DNA of 64,000 nt from Maribacter sp. (GTDB taxonomy: Bacteria > Bacteroidota > Bacteroidia > Flavobacteriales > Flavobacteriaceae). Shown here piece after piece: positions 1 to 8,914 of the stretch. The stretch spans positions 186,001 through 250,000 of the forward strand of contig DRFI01000025.1 of NCBI GenBank assembly GCA_011050675.1. Reading direction: 5' to 3'. Below the pieces are notes generated by a model that was given only the letters and a program-made list of their open reading frames with translations, had not been told where the DNA came from and searched no databases. The first letter of the stretch is position 1. Each line of letters begins with the position of its first letter. The translations under genes and the position numbers were made by a program.

Positions 1-569
1 ACCCAATGGATACGATGACGTATTTGGTACATAAAACTACTGGTATTCCTAAAAATAGAATTATTGGTATGGGCGGTGCTTTAGATAGTGCTCGTTTTAA
101 GTATCGTTTAGCAGAAGCTATGGAAGCTCCTATTTCTGATATTGATGGTATGGTGATCGGTGGTCATAGTGATACTGGTATGGTGCCATTAACATCTCAC
201 GCAACTAGAAACAGTATTCGTGTTTCAGAATTTTTATCTGAAGAAAGATTACAACAAGTTGCAGACGATACCAAAGTAGGTGGTGCAACATTAACTAAAT
301 TGTTAGGTACTAGTGCATGGTATGCGCCAGGTGCTGCAGTTTCTTCTATGGTACAGGCAATTGCATGTGATCAAAAGAAAATGTTTCCTTGTTCGACAAT
401 GTTAGATGGTGAATATGGCTTAAAAGATATTTGTATTGGGGTTCCTGTAATTTTAGGGAAAGACGGAATCGAAAAGATTATAGATATTCCTCTTAGTGAT
501 GCTGAAAAAGCAAAAATGAAAGAGAGTGCCGCTGGTGTTACTAAAACAAACGGACTTTTAGAGTTGTAG
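1..569 (+). CDS. mdh: Malate dehydrogenase, C-terminal part (cut by left edge)
   Basis: This is the NAD-dependent enzyme of the TCA cycle that interconverts malate and oxaloacetate in the cytoplasm. The reading frame is open at the left edge and enters with NPMDTMTYLVHK, the segment that follows the Rossmann half in LDH-like malate dehydrogenases. GGHSDTGMVPL carries the catalytic histidine of the family. About 188 residues are visible, so roughly the first 40% of a usual 310-residue protein lies outside. The internal ATG at position 6 is not a start. A strong hairpin terminator follows, so the gene closes its transcript. Confidence 0.95.
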   Translation, partial: PMDTMTYLVHKTTGIPKNRIIGMGGALDSARFKYRLAEAMEAPISDIDGMVIGGHSDTGMVPLTSHATRNSIRVSEFLSEERLQQVADDTKVGGATLTKLLGTSAWYAPGAAVSSMVQAIACDQKKMFPCSTMLDGEYGLKDICIGVPVILGKDGIEKIIDIPLSDAEKAKMKESAAGVTKTNGLLEL

Positions 570-594
570 TTTATACACTCTTATATATAATAAA

Positions 595-630
595 AAGCCT
601 TTATAGTTCAACTATAAAGGCTTCCTTTTT
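595..630 (+). terminator. Rho-independent terminator after mdh
   Basis: The arms AAGCCTTTATAG (595-606) and CTATAAAGGCTT (612-623) pair perfectly around a five-base loop. A pyrimidine run, CCTTTTT, follows. Confidence 0.85.
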
Positions 631-697
631 GTAAGAGGTTGAGCTTCAGAAATATTTATATTGTAGAAAATAGACTACCTAGTATAATCTTTCTTTT

Positions 698-705
698 TAT
701 ATTTG
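698..705 (+). promoter_or_regulatory. Possible -7 element giving a leaderless transcript
   Basis: TATATTTG matches the Bacteroidota -7 consensus TAnnTTTG exactly. Its last base is only five bases before the ATG at 710, so transcription would begin at or beside the start codon. No TTG -33 element sits at the expected distance, which lowers confidence. Confidence 0.4.
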
Positions 706-709
706 CCGC

Positions 710-1327
710 ATGAATGCAAAATGGTGCGTAAGTACTTTAATTATTATTCTAGCCTTATTTGGGTTAAGTCAAGAGCAATCAAGGGCTTCTAATCAACAAA
801 TTGTATTACAATTTACTGATGTAGAATTAGCTTCAGAAAGTGCTCATGATGATGTTTTGGCAGCTATAACAAAGAAATTGCAAGTATTAGGTGTTGATGC
901 TATTGAAATTATAGAAAATGATGGTAGACAACTAAGCATTCGTTATTATAGTGATGTTGATGCACTAAGCGTTAAAAGGTTTCTTTCTCAAGAAAATCAG
1001 CTGTCATTAACGAATGAAGACGAACTTCCTTCAGATTATCCAAAAGAACAACTTCCAGAAAAATATAATATAGTAGTATCAGATCTTCAGCAGCAGGGCG
1101 ATGGTGGATTCAATTTACAAGCAAATCTTGTTTTAATTCAAAAGCAAGATTATAATAGATTTTCTAAGCCGATAACTCTCGATTATAATAATACAATTGT
1201 TTTTAAACAAGAGATAATTGTTGATGTAGCTTTTAAGATTTATAGAAACATTGCAATTGCAATAGATAACACTTCACCAATTATTCCAGAAGTAAGGGCA
1301 GGACCTTATGTTTATGGGAATAGCTAA
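710..1327 (+). CDS. Exported protein of unknown function, SecD-head-like pattern
   Basis: I do not recognise a named family. The 205-residue product starts with a hydrophobic signal segment (about residues 5-20, cleavage perhaps near QSRA) and has no later membrane span. The stretch at about residues 45-90, with a helix, LGV, a strand, DGRQL and a YSDVDAL helix, resembles in order the periplasmic head of SecD as seen in the SecDF encoded next door (RIDGFGVTQP, then GRILVELPGARD). The gene lies 109 bp upstream of secDF on the same strand. Being a periplasmic partner of SecDF is an inference from position and that weak pattern. The only plausible start is the ATG at 710. Confidence 0.75.
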   Translation: MNAKWCVSTLIIILALFGLSQEQSRASNQQIVLQFTDVELASESAHDDVLAAITKKLQVLGVDAIEIIENDGRQLSIRYYSDVDALSVKRFLSQENQLSLTNEDELPSDYPKEQLPEKYNIVVSDLQQQGDGGFNLQANLVLIQKQDYNRFSKPITLDYNNTIVFKQEIIVDVAFKIYRNIAIAIDNTSPIIPEVRAGPYVYGNS

Positions 1328-1436
1328 TTCCATTCAAAATGATATCTAAGAGACGTAATTACTTTGCGTAAACGTTATTTGCCTTAGATTTTTAAAATAT
1401 TCAAAATAATAATCAACATAAATTAAATTATTACAA

Positions 1437-4415
1437 ATGCAAAACAAGGGACTTATAAAGCTTTTTGCTTTATTATTTGGGTTAGTTAGTATTTACCAGC
1501 TATCCTATACTTTCGTAACTAGTAAAGTGGAAAAAGAGGCGAATACTTTCGCTGTTAGCCGTATTTCTGAATCAGAAGAAGGTTATGTGGCAAAAAGAGA
1601 AGTTGCCGCAGCAAGCTATCTTGATTCTATTGGTAGCGAGCCTGTTTTTGGATACACCAATTACAATGAGGCCAAAAAGAAAGAACTTAACAAAGGTCTT
1701 GACCTTAAAGGTGGTATCAACGTTACTTTGCAAATCTCAATTAAGGATATCCTTAAAGGATTGGCAAACAACACAAAAAGCCCAGTTTTTAACAAGGCTT
1801 TAGCTGATGCAGATGCTGCTTCTAGAAATAGTGATGACACGTACATCGATTTGTTTTTTGAGGCTTTCGATAAGATAAAAGGAGAAACTAAATTAGCTTC
1901 ACCGGATATCTTTGCAAACAAAGGTCTTAGCGATGAAATTAACTTTCAAATGTCTGATGATGAGGTTAAGCCTATTATCCATAGAAAAATAGATGAGTCT
2001 ATCGTTTCTGCTTTCGAGGTATTAAGAGAACGTATTGATGGTTTTGGTGTTACGCAACCAAACATTCAAAGAGAAGGTAACTCTGGTCGTATTTTGGTTG
2101 AATTGCCAGGTGCTAGAGATATCGCTCGTGCACAAGATTTATTATCAAGTACTGCGCAATTAGAATTTTGGGAAACATACAAGCAAAGTAATACAAGCTT
2201 TAGCACATTCCTTATTCAAGCAAACGAAAAACTAAAGACTATTGTTGAGGTTAAACAACCAGAACAAGTTAAAGAAGAGACAGAATTAGATTCTTTATTA
2301 TCTGATGTATCTGCAGATTCTTTAGATTTAGTTACTCAAGTAAATCCATTATACGAATTATTGATTCCTGCTAACCCCGGAAGTAATGCAATGTTTCGTG
2401 CTGCAATTAAGGATACGGCAACTATTGGTTCTTACTTAAGAATGCCAGAAATTAGAAGGTTATTACCTGCTGATATTCAGTTTACAAAATTTGTATGGGA
2501 AAGACCTTCAACAGAAGAAACTGAGGTTATCGATTTATACGCTTTAAAATCTAATCGTGATGGTACTCCAAGAATTAGTGGTGATGTAGTAAGTGATGCA
2601 AGAGCAGATTTCGATCAGTTCAGCAAGCCTGCTGTTTCTATGACCATGAATACTAAAGGTGCTAAAGAATGGGAAAAATTAACTGGTGATGCTTATTCTA
2701 ACCAGACTGGAATTGCTATTGTTTTAGATAACAAAGTATATACTGCTCCTGGTGTTTCTTCTGGACCTATATCTGGTGGTCGTTCAGAAATTACGGGTGA
2801 CTTTACAGTAAACGAAACTAAAGATATTTCTAACGTACTTAGAGCTGGTAAACTTCCTGCTTCTGCAGAAATCATTCAATCAGAAATTGTTGGTCCTTCA
2901 TTAGGTCAAGAAGCTATTGATAGTGGTTTTATGTCATTCTTAATTGCTTTTGTAATTGTTCTTTTATGGATGATTTCTTATTACGGTAAAGCAGGTGTAT
3001 TTGCTGATATTGCTTTAATGTTGAACATCTTATTGATATTTGGTGTCTTAACTAGTTTAAATGCGGTATTAACATTACCTGGTATTGCTGGTATCGTTTT
3101 AACTCTTGGTATGTCGGTTGATGCCAACGTACTGATCTTTGAGCGTATTAAAGAAGAATTAGCAAAAGGTAAAGGAAAAAGTCAAGCTGTAGCTGACGGT
3201 TTTGGTAATGCACTATCTTCTATTTTAGATGCGAACATTACTACTGGTTTAACTGCGATTATTTTATTTATTTTCGGTTCAGGTCCAATTAAAGGTTTCG
3301 CAACTACATTACTTATAGGTATAATAACTTCGTTATTTACAGCAATATTCATCACTCGTTTATTAATTGACTGGTATATTGGAGGAAAAGGTAGAAGTTT
3401 AGATTTCTCTACAGGTATTACTAAAAACCTGTTTAAAGGAATCAATGTCGACTTCTTAGTGAAAAGAAAGATAGCTTATGTAATATCTGGAATTTTAATA
3501 GCAGTTGGTTTATTCTCATTATTGGCGGGGCCCGGTTTACAAAAAGGTGTGGATTTCATAGGTGGACGTTCGTATACTGTACGTTTCGAACATCCTGTTA
3601 ATCCTTCTGAAATAACATCAGAATTGAATACTGTATTTGGTAGTGGAACAAATGTGAAAACATACGGAGAGTCTAACCAAGTAAAAATTACAACTCCTTA
3701 TAAAGTAGATGTAGAAGGTATTGAGGTAGATACTGAAATTCAAGATAAATTATATACTTCGCTTCAAAAGTACTTGCCAGATGGTTTTAGTAAAGAGGCT
3801 TTTAAACTAGGAGGTGTAGATGAAGAAGCAGTTGGTATTATGGCATCGGTTAAGGTTGGACCAACAATTGCAGATGATATTCAGAAAAATGCATTCTTGG
3901 CAATTTTAGGTTCATTGCTTGTAGTATTCCTTTATATCTTATTAAGATTTAGAAGATGGCAATTCTCATTGGGTGCTGTAACTGCAGTATTCCATGATGT
4001 ATTGATTGTACTTGGTGTATTCTCAATATTCGGTAAACTAATGCCTTTTAGCATGGAAATTGATCAAGCATTTATAGCGGCGATTCTTACCGTAATTGGG
4101 TACTCGTTGAATGATACCGTGGTAGTGTTTGACCGTATTCGTGAAACATTGGCAGAACGTGGCTGGAAAGGTGGTTCTAACATCAACTATGCTATAAACA
4201 GTACATTAAGTAGAACGTTAAATACTTCTTTAACTACCTTGGTGGTATTACTGGCGATCTTCATATTTGGTGGAGAGTCATTAAGAGGATTTATGTTTGC
4301 AATGATCGTTGGTGTGGTTGTAGGTACATACTCATCTGTATTTATTGCAACTCCTGTAATGTTCGATGCATTAAGCAAGAAAATTACTTCTGGTGACGGA
4401 GTAAAAGAAGAATAG
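1437..4415 (+). CDS. secDF: Protein translocase subunit SecDF (fused)
   Basis: This inner-membrane protein uses the proton gradient to drive late steps of Sec export from the periplasmic side. SecD occupies about residues 1-640 and SecF about 650-992. The SecD mark NKGLDLKGGINVTLQ is near residue 85, followed by the periplasmic P1 head (RERIDGFGVTQP). Membrane helices of the first RND half carry GMSVDANVLIFERIKEEL. The SecF half begins at KGVDFIGGRSYTVRF and carries SLNDTVVVFDRIRE. At 992 residues it has the usual length for Bacteroidota SecDF. It is followed by a strong terminator. Confidence 0.98.
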   Translation: MQNKGLIKLFALLFGLVSIYQLSYTFVTSKVEKEANTFAVSRISESEEGYVAKREVAAASYLDSIGSEPVFGYTNYNEAKKKELNKGLDLKGGINVTLQISIKDILKGLANNTKSPVFNKALADADAASRNSDDTYIDLFFEAFDKIKGETKLASPDIFANKGLSDEINFQMSDDEVKPIIHRKIDESIVSAFEVLRERIDGFGVTQPNIQREGNSGRILVELPGARDIARAQDLLSSTAQLEFWETYKQSNTSFSTFLIQANEKLKTIVEVKQPEQVKEETELDSLLSDVSADSLDLVTQVNPLYELLIPANPGSNAMFRAAIKDTATIGSYLRMPEIRRLLPADIQFTKFVWERPSTEETEVIDLYALKSNRDGTPRISGDVVSDARADFDQFSKPAVSMTMNTKGAKEWEKLTGDAYSNQTGIAIVLDNKVYTAPGVSSGPISGGRSEITGDFTVNETKDISNVLRAGKLPASAEIIQSEIVGPSLGQEAIDSGFMSFLIAFVIVLLWMISYYGKAGVFADIALMLNILLIFGVLTSLNAVLTLPGIAGIVLTLGMSVDANVLIFERIKEELAKGKGKSQAVADGFGNALSSILDANITTGLTAIILFIFGSGPIKGFATTLLIGIITSLFTAIFITRLLIDWYIGGKGRSLDFSTGITKNLFKGINVDFLVKRKIAYVISGILIAVGLFSLLAGPGLQKGVDFIGGRSYTVRFEHPVNPSEITSELNTVFGSGTNVKTYGESNQVKITTPYKVDVEGIEVDTEIQDKLYTSLQKYLPDGFSKEAFKLGGVDEEAVGIMASVKVGPTIADDIQKNAFLAILGSLLVVFLYILLRFRRWQFSLGAVTAVFHDVLIVLGVFSIFGKLMPFSMEIDQAFIAAILTVIGYSLNDTVVVFDRIRETLAERGWKGGSNINYAINSTLSRTLNTSLTTLVVLLAIFIFGGESLRGFMFAMIVGVVVGTYSSVFIATPVMFDALSKKITSGDGVKEE

Positions 4416-4437
4416 ATAATACAACTAACTCAAGCAG

Positions 4438-4467
4438 AAAAAGCCGTTCAGAAATGAACGGCTTTTT
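4438..4467 (+). terminator. Terminator after secDF
   Basis: AGCCGTTCA (4442-4450), a GAAA tetraloop and TGAACGGCT (4455-4463) form a perfect 9-bp stem. A-tract and T-tract flanks extend the pairing, and a run of T follows. Confidence 0.9.
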
Positions 4468-4632
4468 CATTTTATAAACTTTCGTTGTCGGCAGATTTTT
4501 AATTATTATAATTTACTTTCTAATCCCTTTCTATTAATATTTCCTACTTGTAAACCAGTATTTTCGACCTCTCTTTTTTAGGTATAAAAGTTTCTTTATT
4601 TCTTGCCCTTGAATAATTAATACTTAATCAAA

Positions 4633-5202
4633 ATGAAAAAAATAATTCTTGTAGGTTTCTTAGCAATGGCAACATTGTATTGTAGTAGTTTAAAAGCACA
4701 ATCTGTTTATATAGGACCAAAAGTTGGTCTTAGTTTGGCAAACTATACGGGTAATGTAAATTCAAACTTAAGAGGTTTAGCTGCTTTGCACGTTGGTGGG
4801 GTTGCAGAAATTGAGATTGTAGATATGTTCAGTATACAGCCAGAATTACTTTTTTCTGTGAAGGGAGCTATTTTAGGAGATACTAAACTAGTAAATAGTT
4901 ATATTTCTATGCCGGTTATGGGTAAATTTTATCCGATTGATATACTGTACATAGAGGCAGGGCCAGAAATTGGTTTTCTTATTTTGGCTAACGAAAAGAC
5001 CAACGCAAATAATCTTAAGATTACCGACAGCTATAAGACTGTAGATTTAGGTCTTGGATTTGGCGGCGGAGTAAACCTAAGAGATATAGGTCTAAGTCTT
5101 GGTTTACGTTATAATGCAGGGTTAAGTAATATATTTATTGATAATTCACGAATCAAAAACGGTGTATTTCAGCTATCAGCTGCCTATACATTTAAACTTT
5201 AA
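4633..5202 (+). CDS. Outer membrane beta-barrel protein, PorT-like family
   Basis: The 189-residue product has a signal peptide ending near LKAQS. Alternating hydrophobic strands typical of small OMP_b-brl barrels follow: YIGPKVGLSLANY, VGGVAEIEI, IQPELLFSVKG, GLGFGGGVNL, and a final aromatic-ended strand, AAYTFKL. Such eight-stranded barrels sit in the outer membrane. Their function is generally unknown, though one member (PorT) serves T9SS. The gene stands alone, with a promoter region of about 160 bp after the secDF terminator. It converges on the ABC gene with a 9-bp gap and no visible terminator. Confidence 0.85.
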   Translation: MKKIILVGFLAMATLYCSSLKAQSVYIGPKVGLSLANYTGNVNSNLRGLAALHVGGVAEIEIVDMFSIQPELLFSVKGAILGDTKLVNSYISMPVMGKFYPIDILYIEAGPEIGFLILANEKTNANNLKITDSYKTVDLGLGFGGGVNLRDIGLSLGLRYNAGLSNIFIDNSRIKNGVFQLSAAYTFKL

Positions 5203-5211
5203 AAAAGTGTA

Positions 5212-6438
5212 TTATTTAATAATTCCCGACGAACCATTTTTACTGGGTATAAGGTCTAAAATTCGTTCGGGTTTTAGACCTTTTTCTTTTCTGTGAGAAA
5301 CAAAGATTATAGCCGTATCTGTTTCATTTGCAAACTTATTGACTAATGCTATTAATAAAGCTGCTGAATCGTCATCCATTCCTGCGGTAGGTTCATCTAA
5401 GATTAAAATTGGCGGTCTTTTAACCATTGCGCGGGCTGTCATTACCAAACGCTGCTTACCTGTAGATAAGGAATTAAAATAGGTGTCTTTTAAAGCGTGG
5501 AGGTCTAATAAGGTTAGCCACTGCTTCACAATTCTTTTTTGTAGTTCTGTTGGTATCGTATAAAGTCCTACGGAGTCCGTTAAGCCGGAAATAAGCATAT
5601 TTTCGATAGAGTGCCTGCCGTTGAATTTATTGGTCATTGCAGGGGCGTAATAGCCAATATTGTTTTTAATGTCCCAAACACTTTCACCGCTTCCTTTCTT
5701 GTTTCCAAAAAGATAAATGTCTTGTCCGTATGCTTTTGGGTTGTCTCCAAATATCATGGAAAGAATTGTAGATTTCCCACTTCCATTAGTACCGGAGAGT
5801 TGCCAGAAATCACCTTTGTTAATCGTCCAATTAATATTGTTTAATATTCTTTTATCTCCGTAAGCTATGTTTACATTTTTGAAACTGATTAAAGGATTTT
5901 GAAAACAGGAATATGTTGTTATCGCTTTTGGAATACTAACATGGCTGAAAGTTTCAGTTGAATAACCTTCGCTAAATTCTGTGTTTTCAATAATAGAAAA
6001 TTCATTCTTATCAAGTTTTCCATAGTTGTTTATAAAAGAAAGGGTGTCAGCCCTGCGACTTGCTAACTGAATAAACGAAATTTGAGAGGAGTGATTTTTA
6101 AGTATGTCTTTTAGTTGTTCTTGAAAAGCTATATCTAAATTATCAAAAGGATTATCTAATATAATATAATCAGGGTTTTCACTTAGTAAATGATGTAATA
6201 AGGCTCTTTTTTGCTCGCCACTGGACATGGTTTCTAAAGATTGATGCTCAGTGCTAATGATTTTTTTATCATGCTTGTCTTCCTCATCAATAAGTTTCTC
6301 TAAAGTGAAAGGGGAGAATAATCTTCCAGTTTTATTTTCAAATTCAAGAAAATTTAAAGGCGCTTTTCCTTTTTTAAAATCTTTTATAAAACCTTTCTTG
6401 TTAGAATTATTATCTAAATATATTACCCAATGATTCAT
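5212..6438 (-). CDS. Duplex ABC ATPase, ModF/PhrA-like, first site without Walker A
   Basis: Two ABC ATPase domains lie in one 408-residue soluble chain with no membrane spans, as in ModF. The C-terminal domain is complete: Walker A GTNGSGKST, signature LSTGKQR, Walker B ILILDEPTAGMD. The N-terminal domain keeps a signature (TMSSGEQKR) and Walker B (YIILDNPFDNLD) but has no Walker A. The chain is about 80 residues shorter than the roughly 490-residue E. coli ModF, with the loss at the N-terminus. The start is firm, because the ATG directly follows the TAA of the upstream GNAT gene (6439-6441), which suggests translational coupling. A role in molybdate transport is not supported by neighbours. 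Confidence 0.88.
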   Translation of the reverse strand: MNHWVIYLDNNSNKKGFIKDFKKGKAPLNFLEFENKTGRLFSPFTLEKLIDEEDKHDKKIISTEHQSLETMSSGEQKRALLHHLLSENPDYIILDNPFDNLDIAFQEQLKDILKNHSSQISFIQLASRRADTLSFINNYGKLDKNEFSIIENTEFSEGYSTETFSHVSIPKAITTYSCFQNPLISFKNVNIAYGDKRILNNINWTINKGDFWQLSGTNGSGKSTILSMIFGDNPKAYGQDIYLFGNKKGSGESVWDIKNNIGYYAPAMTNKFNGRHSIENMLISGLTDSVGLYTIPTELQKRIVKQWLTLLDLHALKDTYFNSLSTGKQRLVMTARAMVKRPPILILDEPTAGMDDDSAALLIALVNKFANETDTAIIFVSHRKEKGLKPERILDLIPSKNGSSGIIK

Positions 6439-6960
6439 TTATGAATGTATTCTAAAAATATAAACTTCGTTGTTGTGGTAGGTGGTTGTAAAGTCTAAAA
6501 ACATACCGTTTTTTAAAGCTGTCTTTTGCGAGGGAATATTATCAACCTGAATAATGGAAATCAGGCTATTTGACCATTGTTTTTCAAAAGCTACTATTTT
6601 GCATTTTTCTGCTGCTTCAAAAGCAAAACCATGTCTCCAGAATTTTGGAAGAATGGAGTAACCTATTTCTAATTCCTGTCTGCCGTCTACTTGTTGTACC
6701 AATAGACCGCAAAGCCCAACTAATGTGTTAGTCTTCTTTAGAAATAGTGCGTTCATGCCGCCTAAATTTTCACTGTAACGCTGGAAGATACTGTCAAATT
6801 GTTGTTGGCAGGCTACTTTAGGATCTGTCGGTAATCCTAACCAATATTGGCTGCTTAAAGGTTCTTTGTGAAATGGAAGCCAATTATCAAAATCGGCCGG
6901 CTGTACTTTTTTAAAAAGTAACCGTTCAGATTCTTCATTGGTCAATAGGTATGCTGGCAT
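6439..6960 (-). CDS. GNAT-family N-acetyltransferase, RimJ/RimL type
   Basis: The 173-residue cytoplasmic enzyme is predicted to move an acetyl group from acetyl-CoA to an amine. The family pattern is visible: an N-terminal ERLLFKKVQPADFDNWLPFH strand-helix, the central strand GGMNALFLKKTNTLVGLCGLL, LEIGYSILPKFWRHGFAFEAA (acetyl-CoA pyrophosphate loop region), and the C-terminal IIQVDNIPSQKTALKNGM motif. The target is unknown. It is the first gene of a two-gene unit with the ABC protein; the stop codon and the next ATG are adjacent. Confidence 0.88.
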   Translation of the reverse strand: MPAYLLTNEESERLLFKKVQPADFDNWLPFHKEPLSSQYWLGLPTDPKVACQQQFDSIFQRYSENLGGMNALFLKKTNTLVGLCGLLVQQVDGRQELEIGYSILPKFWRHGFAFEAAEKCKIVAFEKQWSNSLISIIQVDNIPSQKTALKNGMFLDFTTTYHNNEVYIFRIHS

Positions 6961-6996
6961 TGTTGTAGTAAATAGAATAAATAGAGTGTGGTAGAA

Positions 6997-7491
6997 CTAC
7001 TTTCTGCTAAAACTAATGCTATCCCCTATAGATAGCCCTAGTTCTTGTGCTAAACCACCGTTAACCTCTAGTACATATTTTATAGGAACCTGCGACGATA
7101 ACCCGTTTTCGTTCAATGGTTGTGCATTTTCTTGAAAACTAGCAATCTTCAAATTCTCTTTAATGTATATAATATCCAATGGAAATTCTGTATTCTTCAT
7201 GTAAAAAGAATGCATGGTTTCATCTGGGAAGATAAACAGCATTGCTTGATTATTTTTCATTCCCTTTCTGTACATGAGCCCCGTTTGGGTTTCATATTCA
7301 GTCTCAGCAAATTCAATATTGAATTTAGTTTTTACGGTATCACTAACATTTAGGTAAACTGTTAAGTCACCTTCGTGCGTGAATTCTACACTTTGAGTAG
7401 TAATGGTTTTTTTAGAATTTTCTTTACAAGAAAAAACGAGCATCGACAATGCAATTATAAAAACACAGCTTTTGTTTACATTACTTAACAT
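6997..7491 (-). CDS. DUF192 lipoprotein
   Basis: The 164-residue product begins MLSNVNKSCVFIIALSMLVF with a lipobox at Cys22, so it should be a lipoprotein. The rest is a DUF192 domain: TEYETQTGLMYRKGMKNNQAMLFIF, HSFYMKNTEFPLDIIYI and VLEVNGGLAQELGLSIGD are its usual landmarks. Function is unknown. A start further upstream is open in this frame, but it would read through the end of lgt. The ATG at 7491 overlaps the lgt stop in a TAATG, so the pair is translationally coupled. Coupling with the lipoprotein-modifying enzyme fits its own lipoprotein nature. Confidence 0.9.
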   Translation of the reverse strand: MLSNVNKSCVFIIALSMLVFSCKENSKKTITTQSVEFTHEGDLTVYLNVSDTVKTKFNIEFAETEYETQTGLMYRKGMKNNQAMLFIFPDETMHSFYMKNTEFPLDIIYIKENLKIASFQENAQPLNENGLSSQVPIKYVLEVNGGLAQELGLSIGDSISFSRK

Positions 7492-8453
7492 TAAGCAGTT
7501 TTTGGTTTTCTGAACATAAAATAAAGCCCGGTAATAATAAACGGAATACTCAACCATTGCCCTGTTGAAAGTAAACCTAATGATTCTTCGAAACCACCTT
7601 GACTTTTCTTAACGAATTCTGCGAAGAAACGAACGGTCCACAGCAACACAAAGAATAAGCCGAATAAGTATCCTGGTTTGTTCTTTTTGTCTGTCTTCCA
7701 GTATAAGAAATAAAGTAAAATGAAAATAAGAATATAACCAACACCTTCATACAATTGTGCCGGATGACGGTAAGGAATTTCAGCTAAATACTGTGAAAAT
7801 TGCGGATTGTTCTCTATAGCCGCATATGCAGCATTTAAGGTTGTCTCTTGGGTGATACCCAATGCTTTGGATGGATGTAAATCGTCTGAATCACGAATAA
7901 ATTTAGTTGCAAAGATGAAATTTTCATCAACTATTTTACCGTTTATTTCAGAATTGAAAAAATTTCCAAGTCGTACACAAAAGCAACCAATGGCAACTGG
8001 GATCACCATTCTGTCAAATATCCACAACATACTAAATTCTGGATATTTTCTGGTATATAGATATGTGCCAATAATAATACCAATTGTAGCACCGTGACTA
8101 GCTAAACCAGTGAAACCGGTAAATTCATAACCGTTTATTAAACCAAATAGCAAACTGCCAGAATCACTTTCGCGAACCGGAATTAAAATTTCTACCAAAT
8201 GGTTAGAATAGTATGCCCAATCATAGAAGAAAACATGACCTAATCTAGCACCTAACATTGTGCTTAAAACTGTGTAAATGAAAAGGGAATCTAACTGCTC
8301 TATAGATTTTTTTTCGTTGAGGAAAATCTTTTTCATTAGAAACCATCCTAAAGCAAAGGCGGTAATCCAAAGAAGATTATAATACTTTATTTGTATAAAT
8401 CCGATATTGAAAAGTGTTTCATTCGGATTCCAAGTAATTCCCAAGAAATGCAT
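7491..8453 (-). CDS. lgt: Prolipoprotein diacylglyceryl transferase
   Basis: This inner-membrane enzyme attaches diacylglycerol from phosphatidylglycerol to the lipobox cysteine of prolipoproteins, the first lipoprotein maturation step. About seven membrane helices are visible. GLASHGATIGIIIG and RLGNFFNSEINGK are Lgt signature regions, and YRHPAQLYEGVGY is the conserved late loop. At 320 residues it is slightly longer than the E. coli enzyme, with an acidic-to-polar insert around EIPYRHP that is common in Bacteroidota. It overlaps the DUF192 gene by one base. Confidence 0.97.
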   Translation of the reverse strand: MHFLGITWNPNETLFNIGFIQIKYYNLLWITAFALGWFLMKKIFLNEKKSIEQLDSLFIYTVLSTMLGARLGHVFFYDWAYYSNHLVEILIPVRESDSGSLLFGLINGYEFTGFTGLASHGATIGIIIGTYLYTRKYPEFSMLWIFDRMVIPVAIGCFCVRLGNFFNSEINGKIVDENFIFATKFIRDSDDLHPSKALGITQETTLNAAYAAIENNPQFSQYLAEIPYRHPAQLYEGVGYILIFILLYFLYWKTDKKNKPGYLFGLFFVLLWTVRFFAEFVKKSQGGFEESLGLLSTGQWLSIPFIITGLYFMFRKPKTA

Positions 8454-8574
8454 GTGTTGAATTTTGAAAGGCTAAGATAAGAAATAGCCATTAGACAAAC
8501 CGATTTTGAAAAATAGAGTTGTCATAAATATTATAAGAAAGTTGCCGATTTAAGAATGAACTGATATTTCCACT

Positions 8575-8808
8575 TTATGGAACAGGATCGTATCCTTTGC
8601 CACCCCAAGGATTACAGCTGAATATACGTTTTGTGGCAAGCCAACCTCCTTTAAATAGTCCATGTTTTTTTAGAGCTTCTAATGTGTATTGTGAACAAGT
8701 AGGGGAGTACCTGCAAGTAGCAGGCGTATATGGTGAAATTGCCAATTGGTAAAAGCGAACCAGCAGTACAAAAGGCGTAATTAGTACTTTTTTAAAAGAT
8801 ATCTTCAC
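8575..8808 (-). CDS. yidD: Membrane protein insertion efficiency factor YidD
   Basis: This small 77-residue membrane-associated protein aids YidC-dependent insertion. The family is clear from [27 protein letters not shown] and [16 protein letters not shown], with the cysteine-rich core and the terminal GYDPVP. It lies alone between lgt and the DUF779 gene on the same strand. Confidence 0.95.
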   Translation of the reverse strand: MKISFKKVLITPFVLLVRFYQLAISPYTPATCRYSPTCSQYTLEALKKHGLFKGGWLATKRIFSCNPWGGKGYDPVP

Positions 8809-8914
8809 AGCTATTAATTGATTAGCACAAATTTACTACAAAAGTGCTAACTCTTTTTAATGAAGAAGTCCGGATGATTAACAACCAGACTTCATTACAT
8901 AAAATAATCGCTCT

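Noticed and set aside
7492-7557. Upstream start of the DUF192 gene
   Set aside because: It would read through the end of lgt and destroy the lipoprotein signal; the TAATG overlap at 7491 is a better start.
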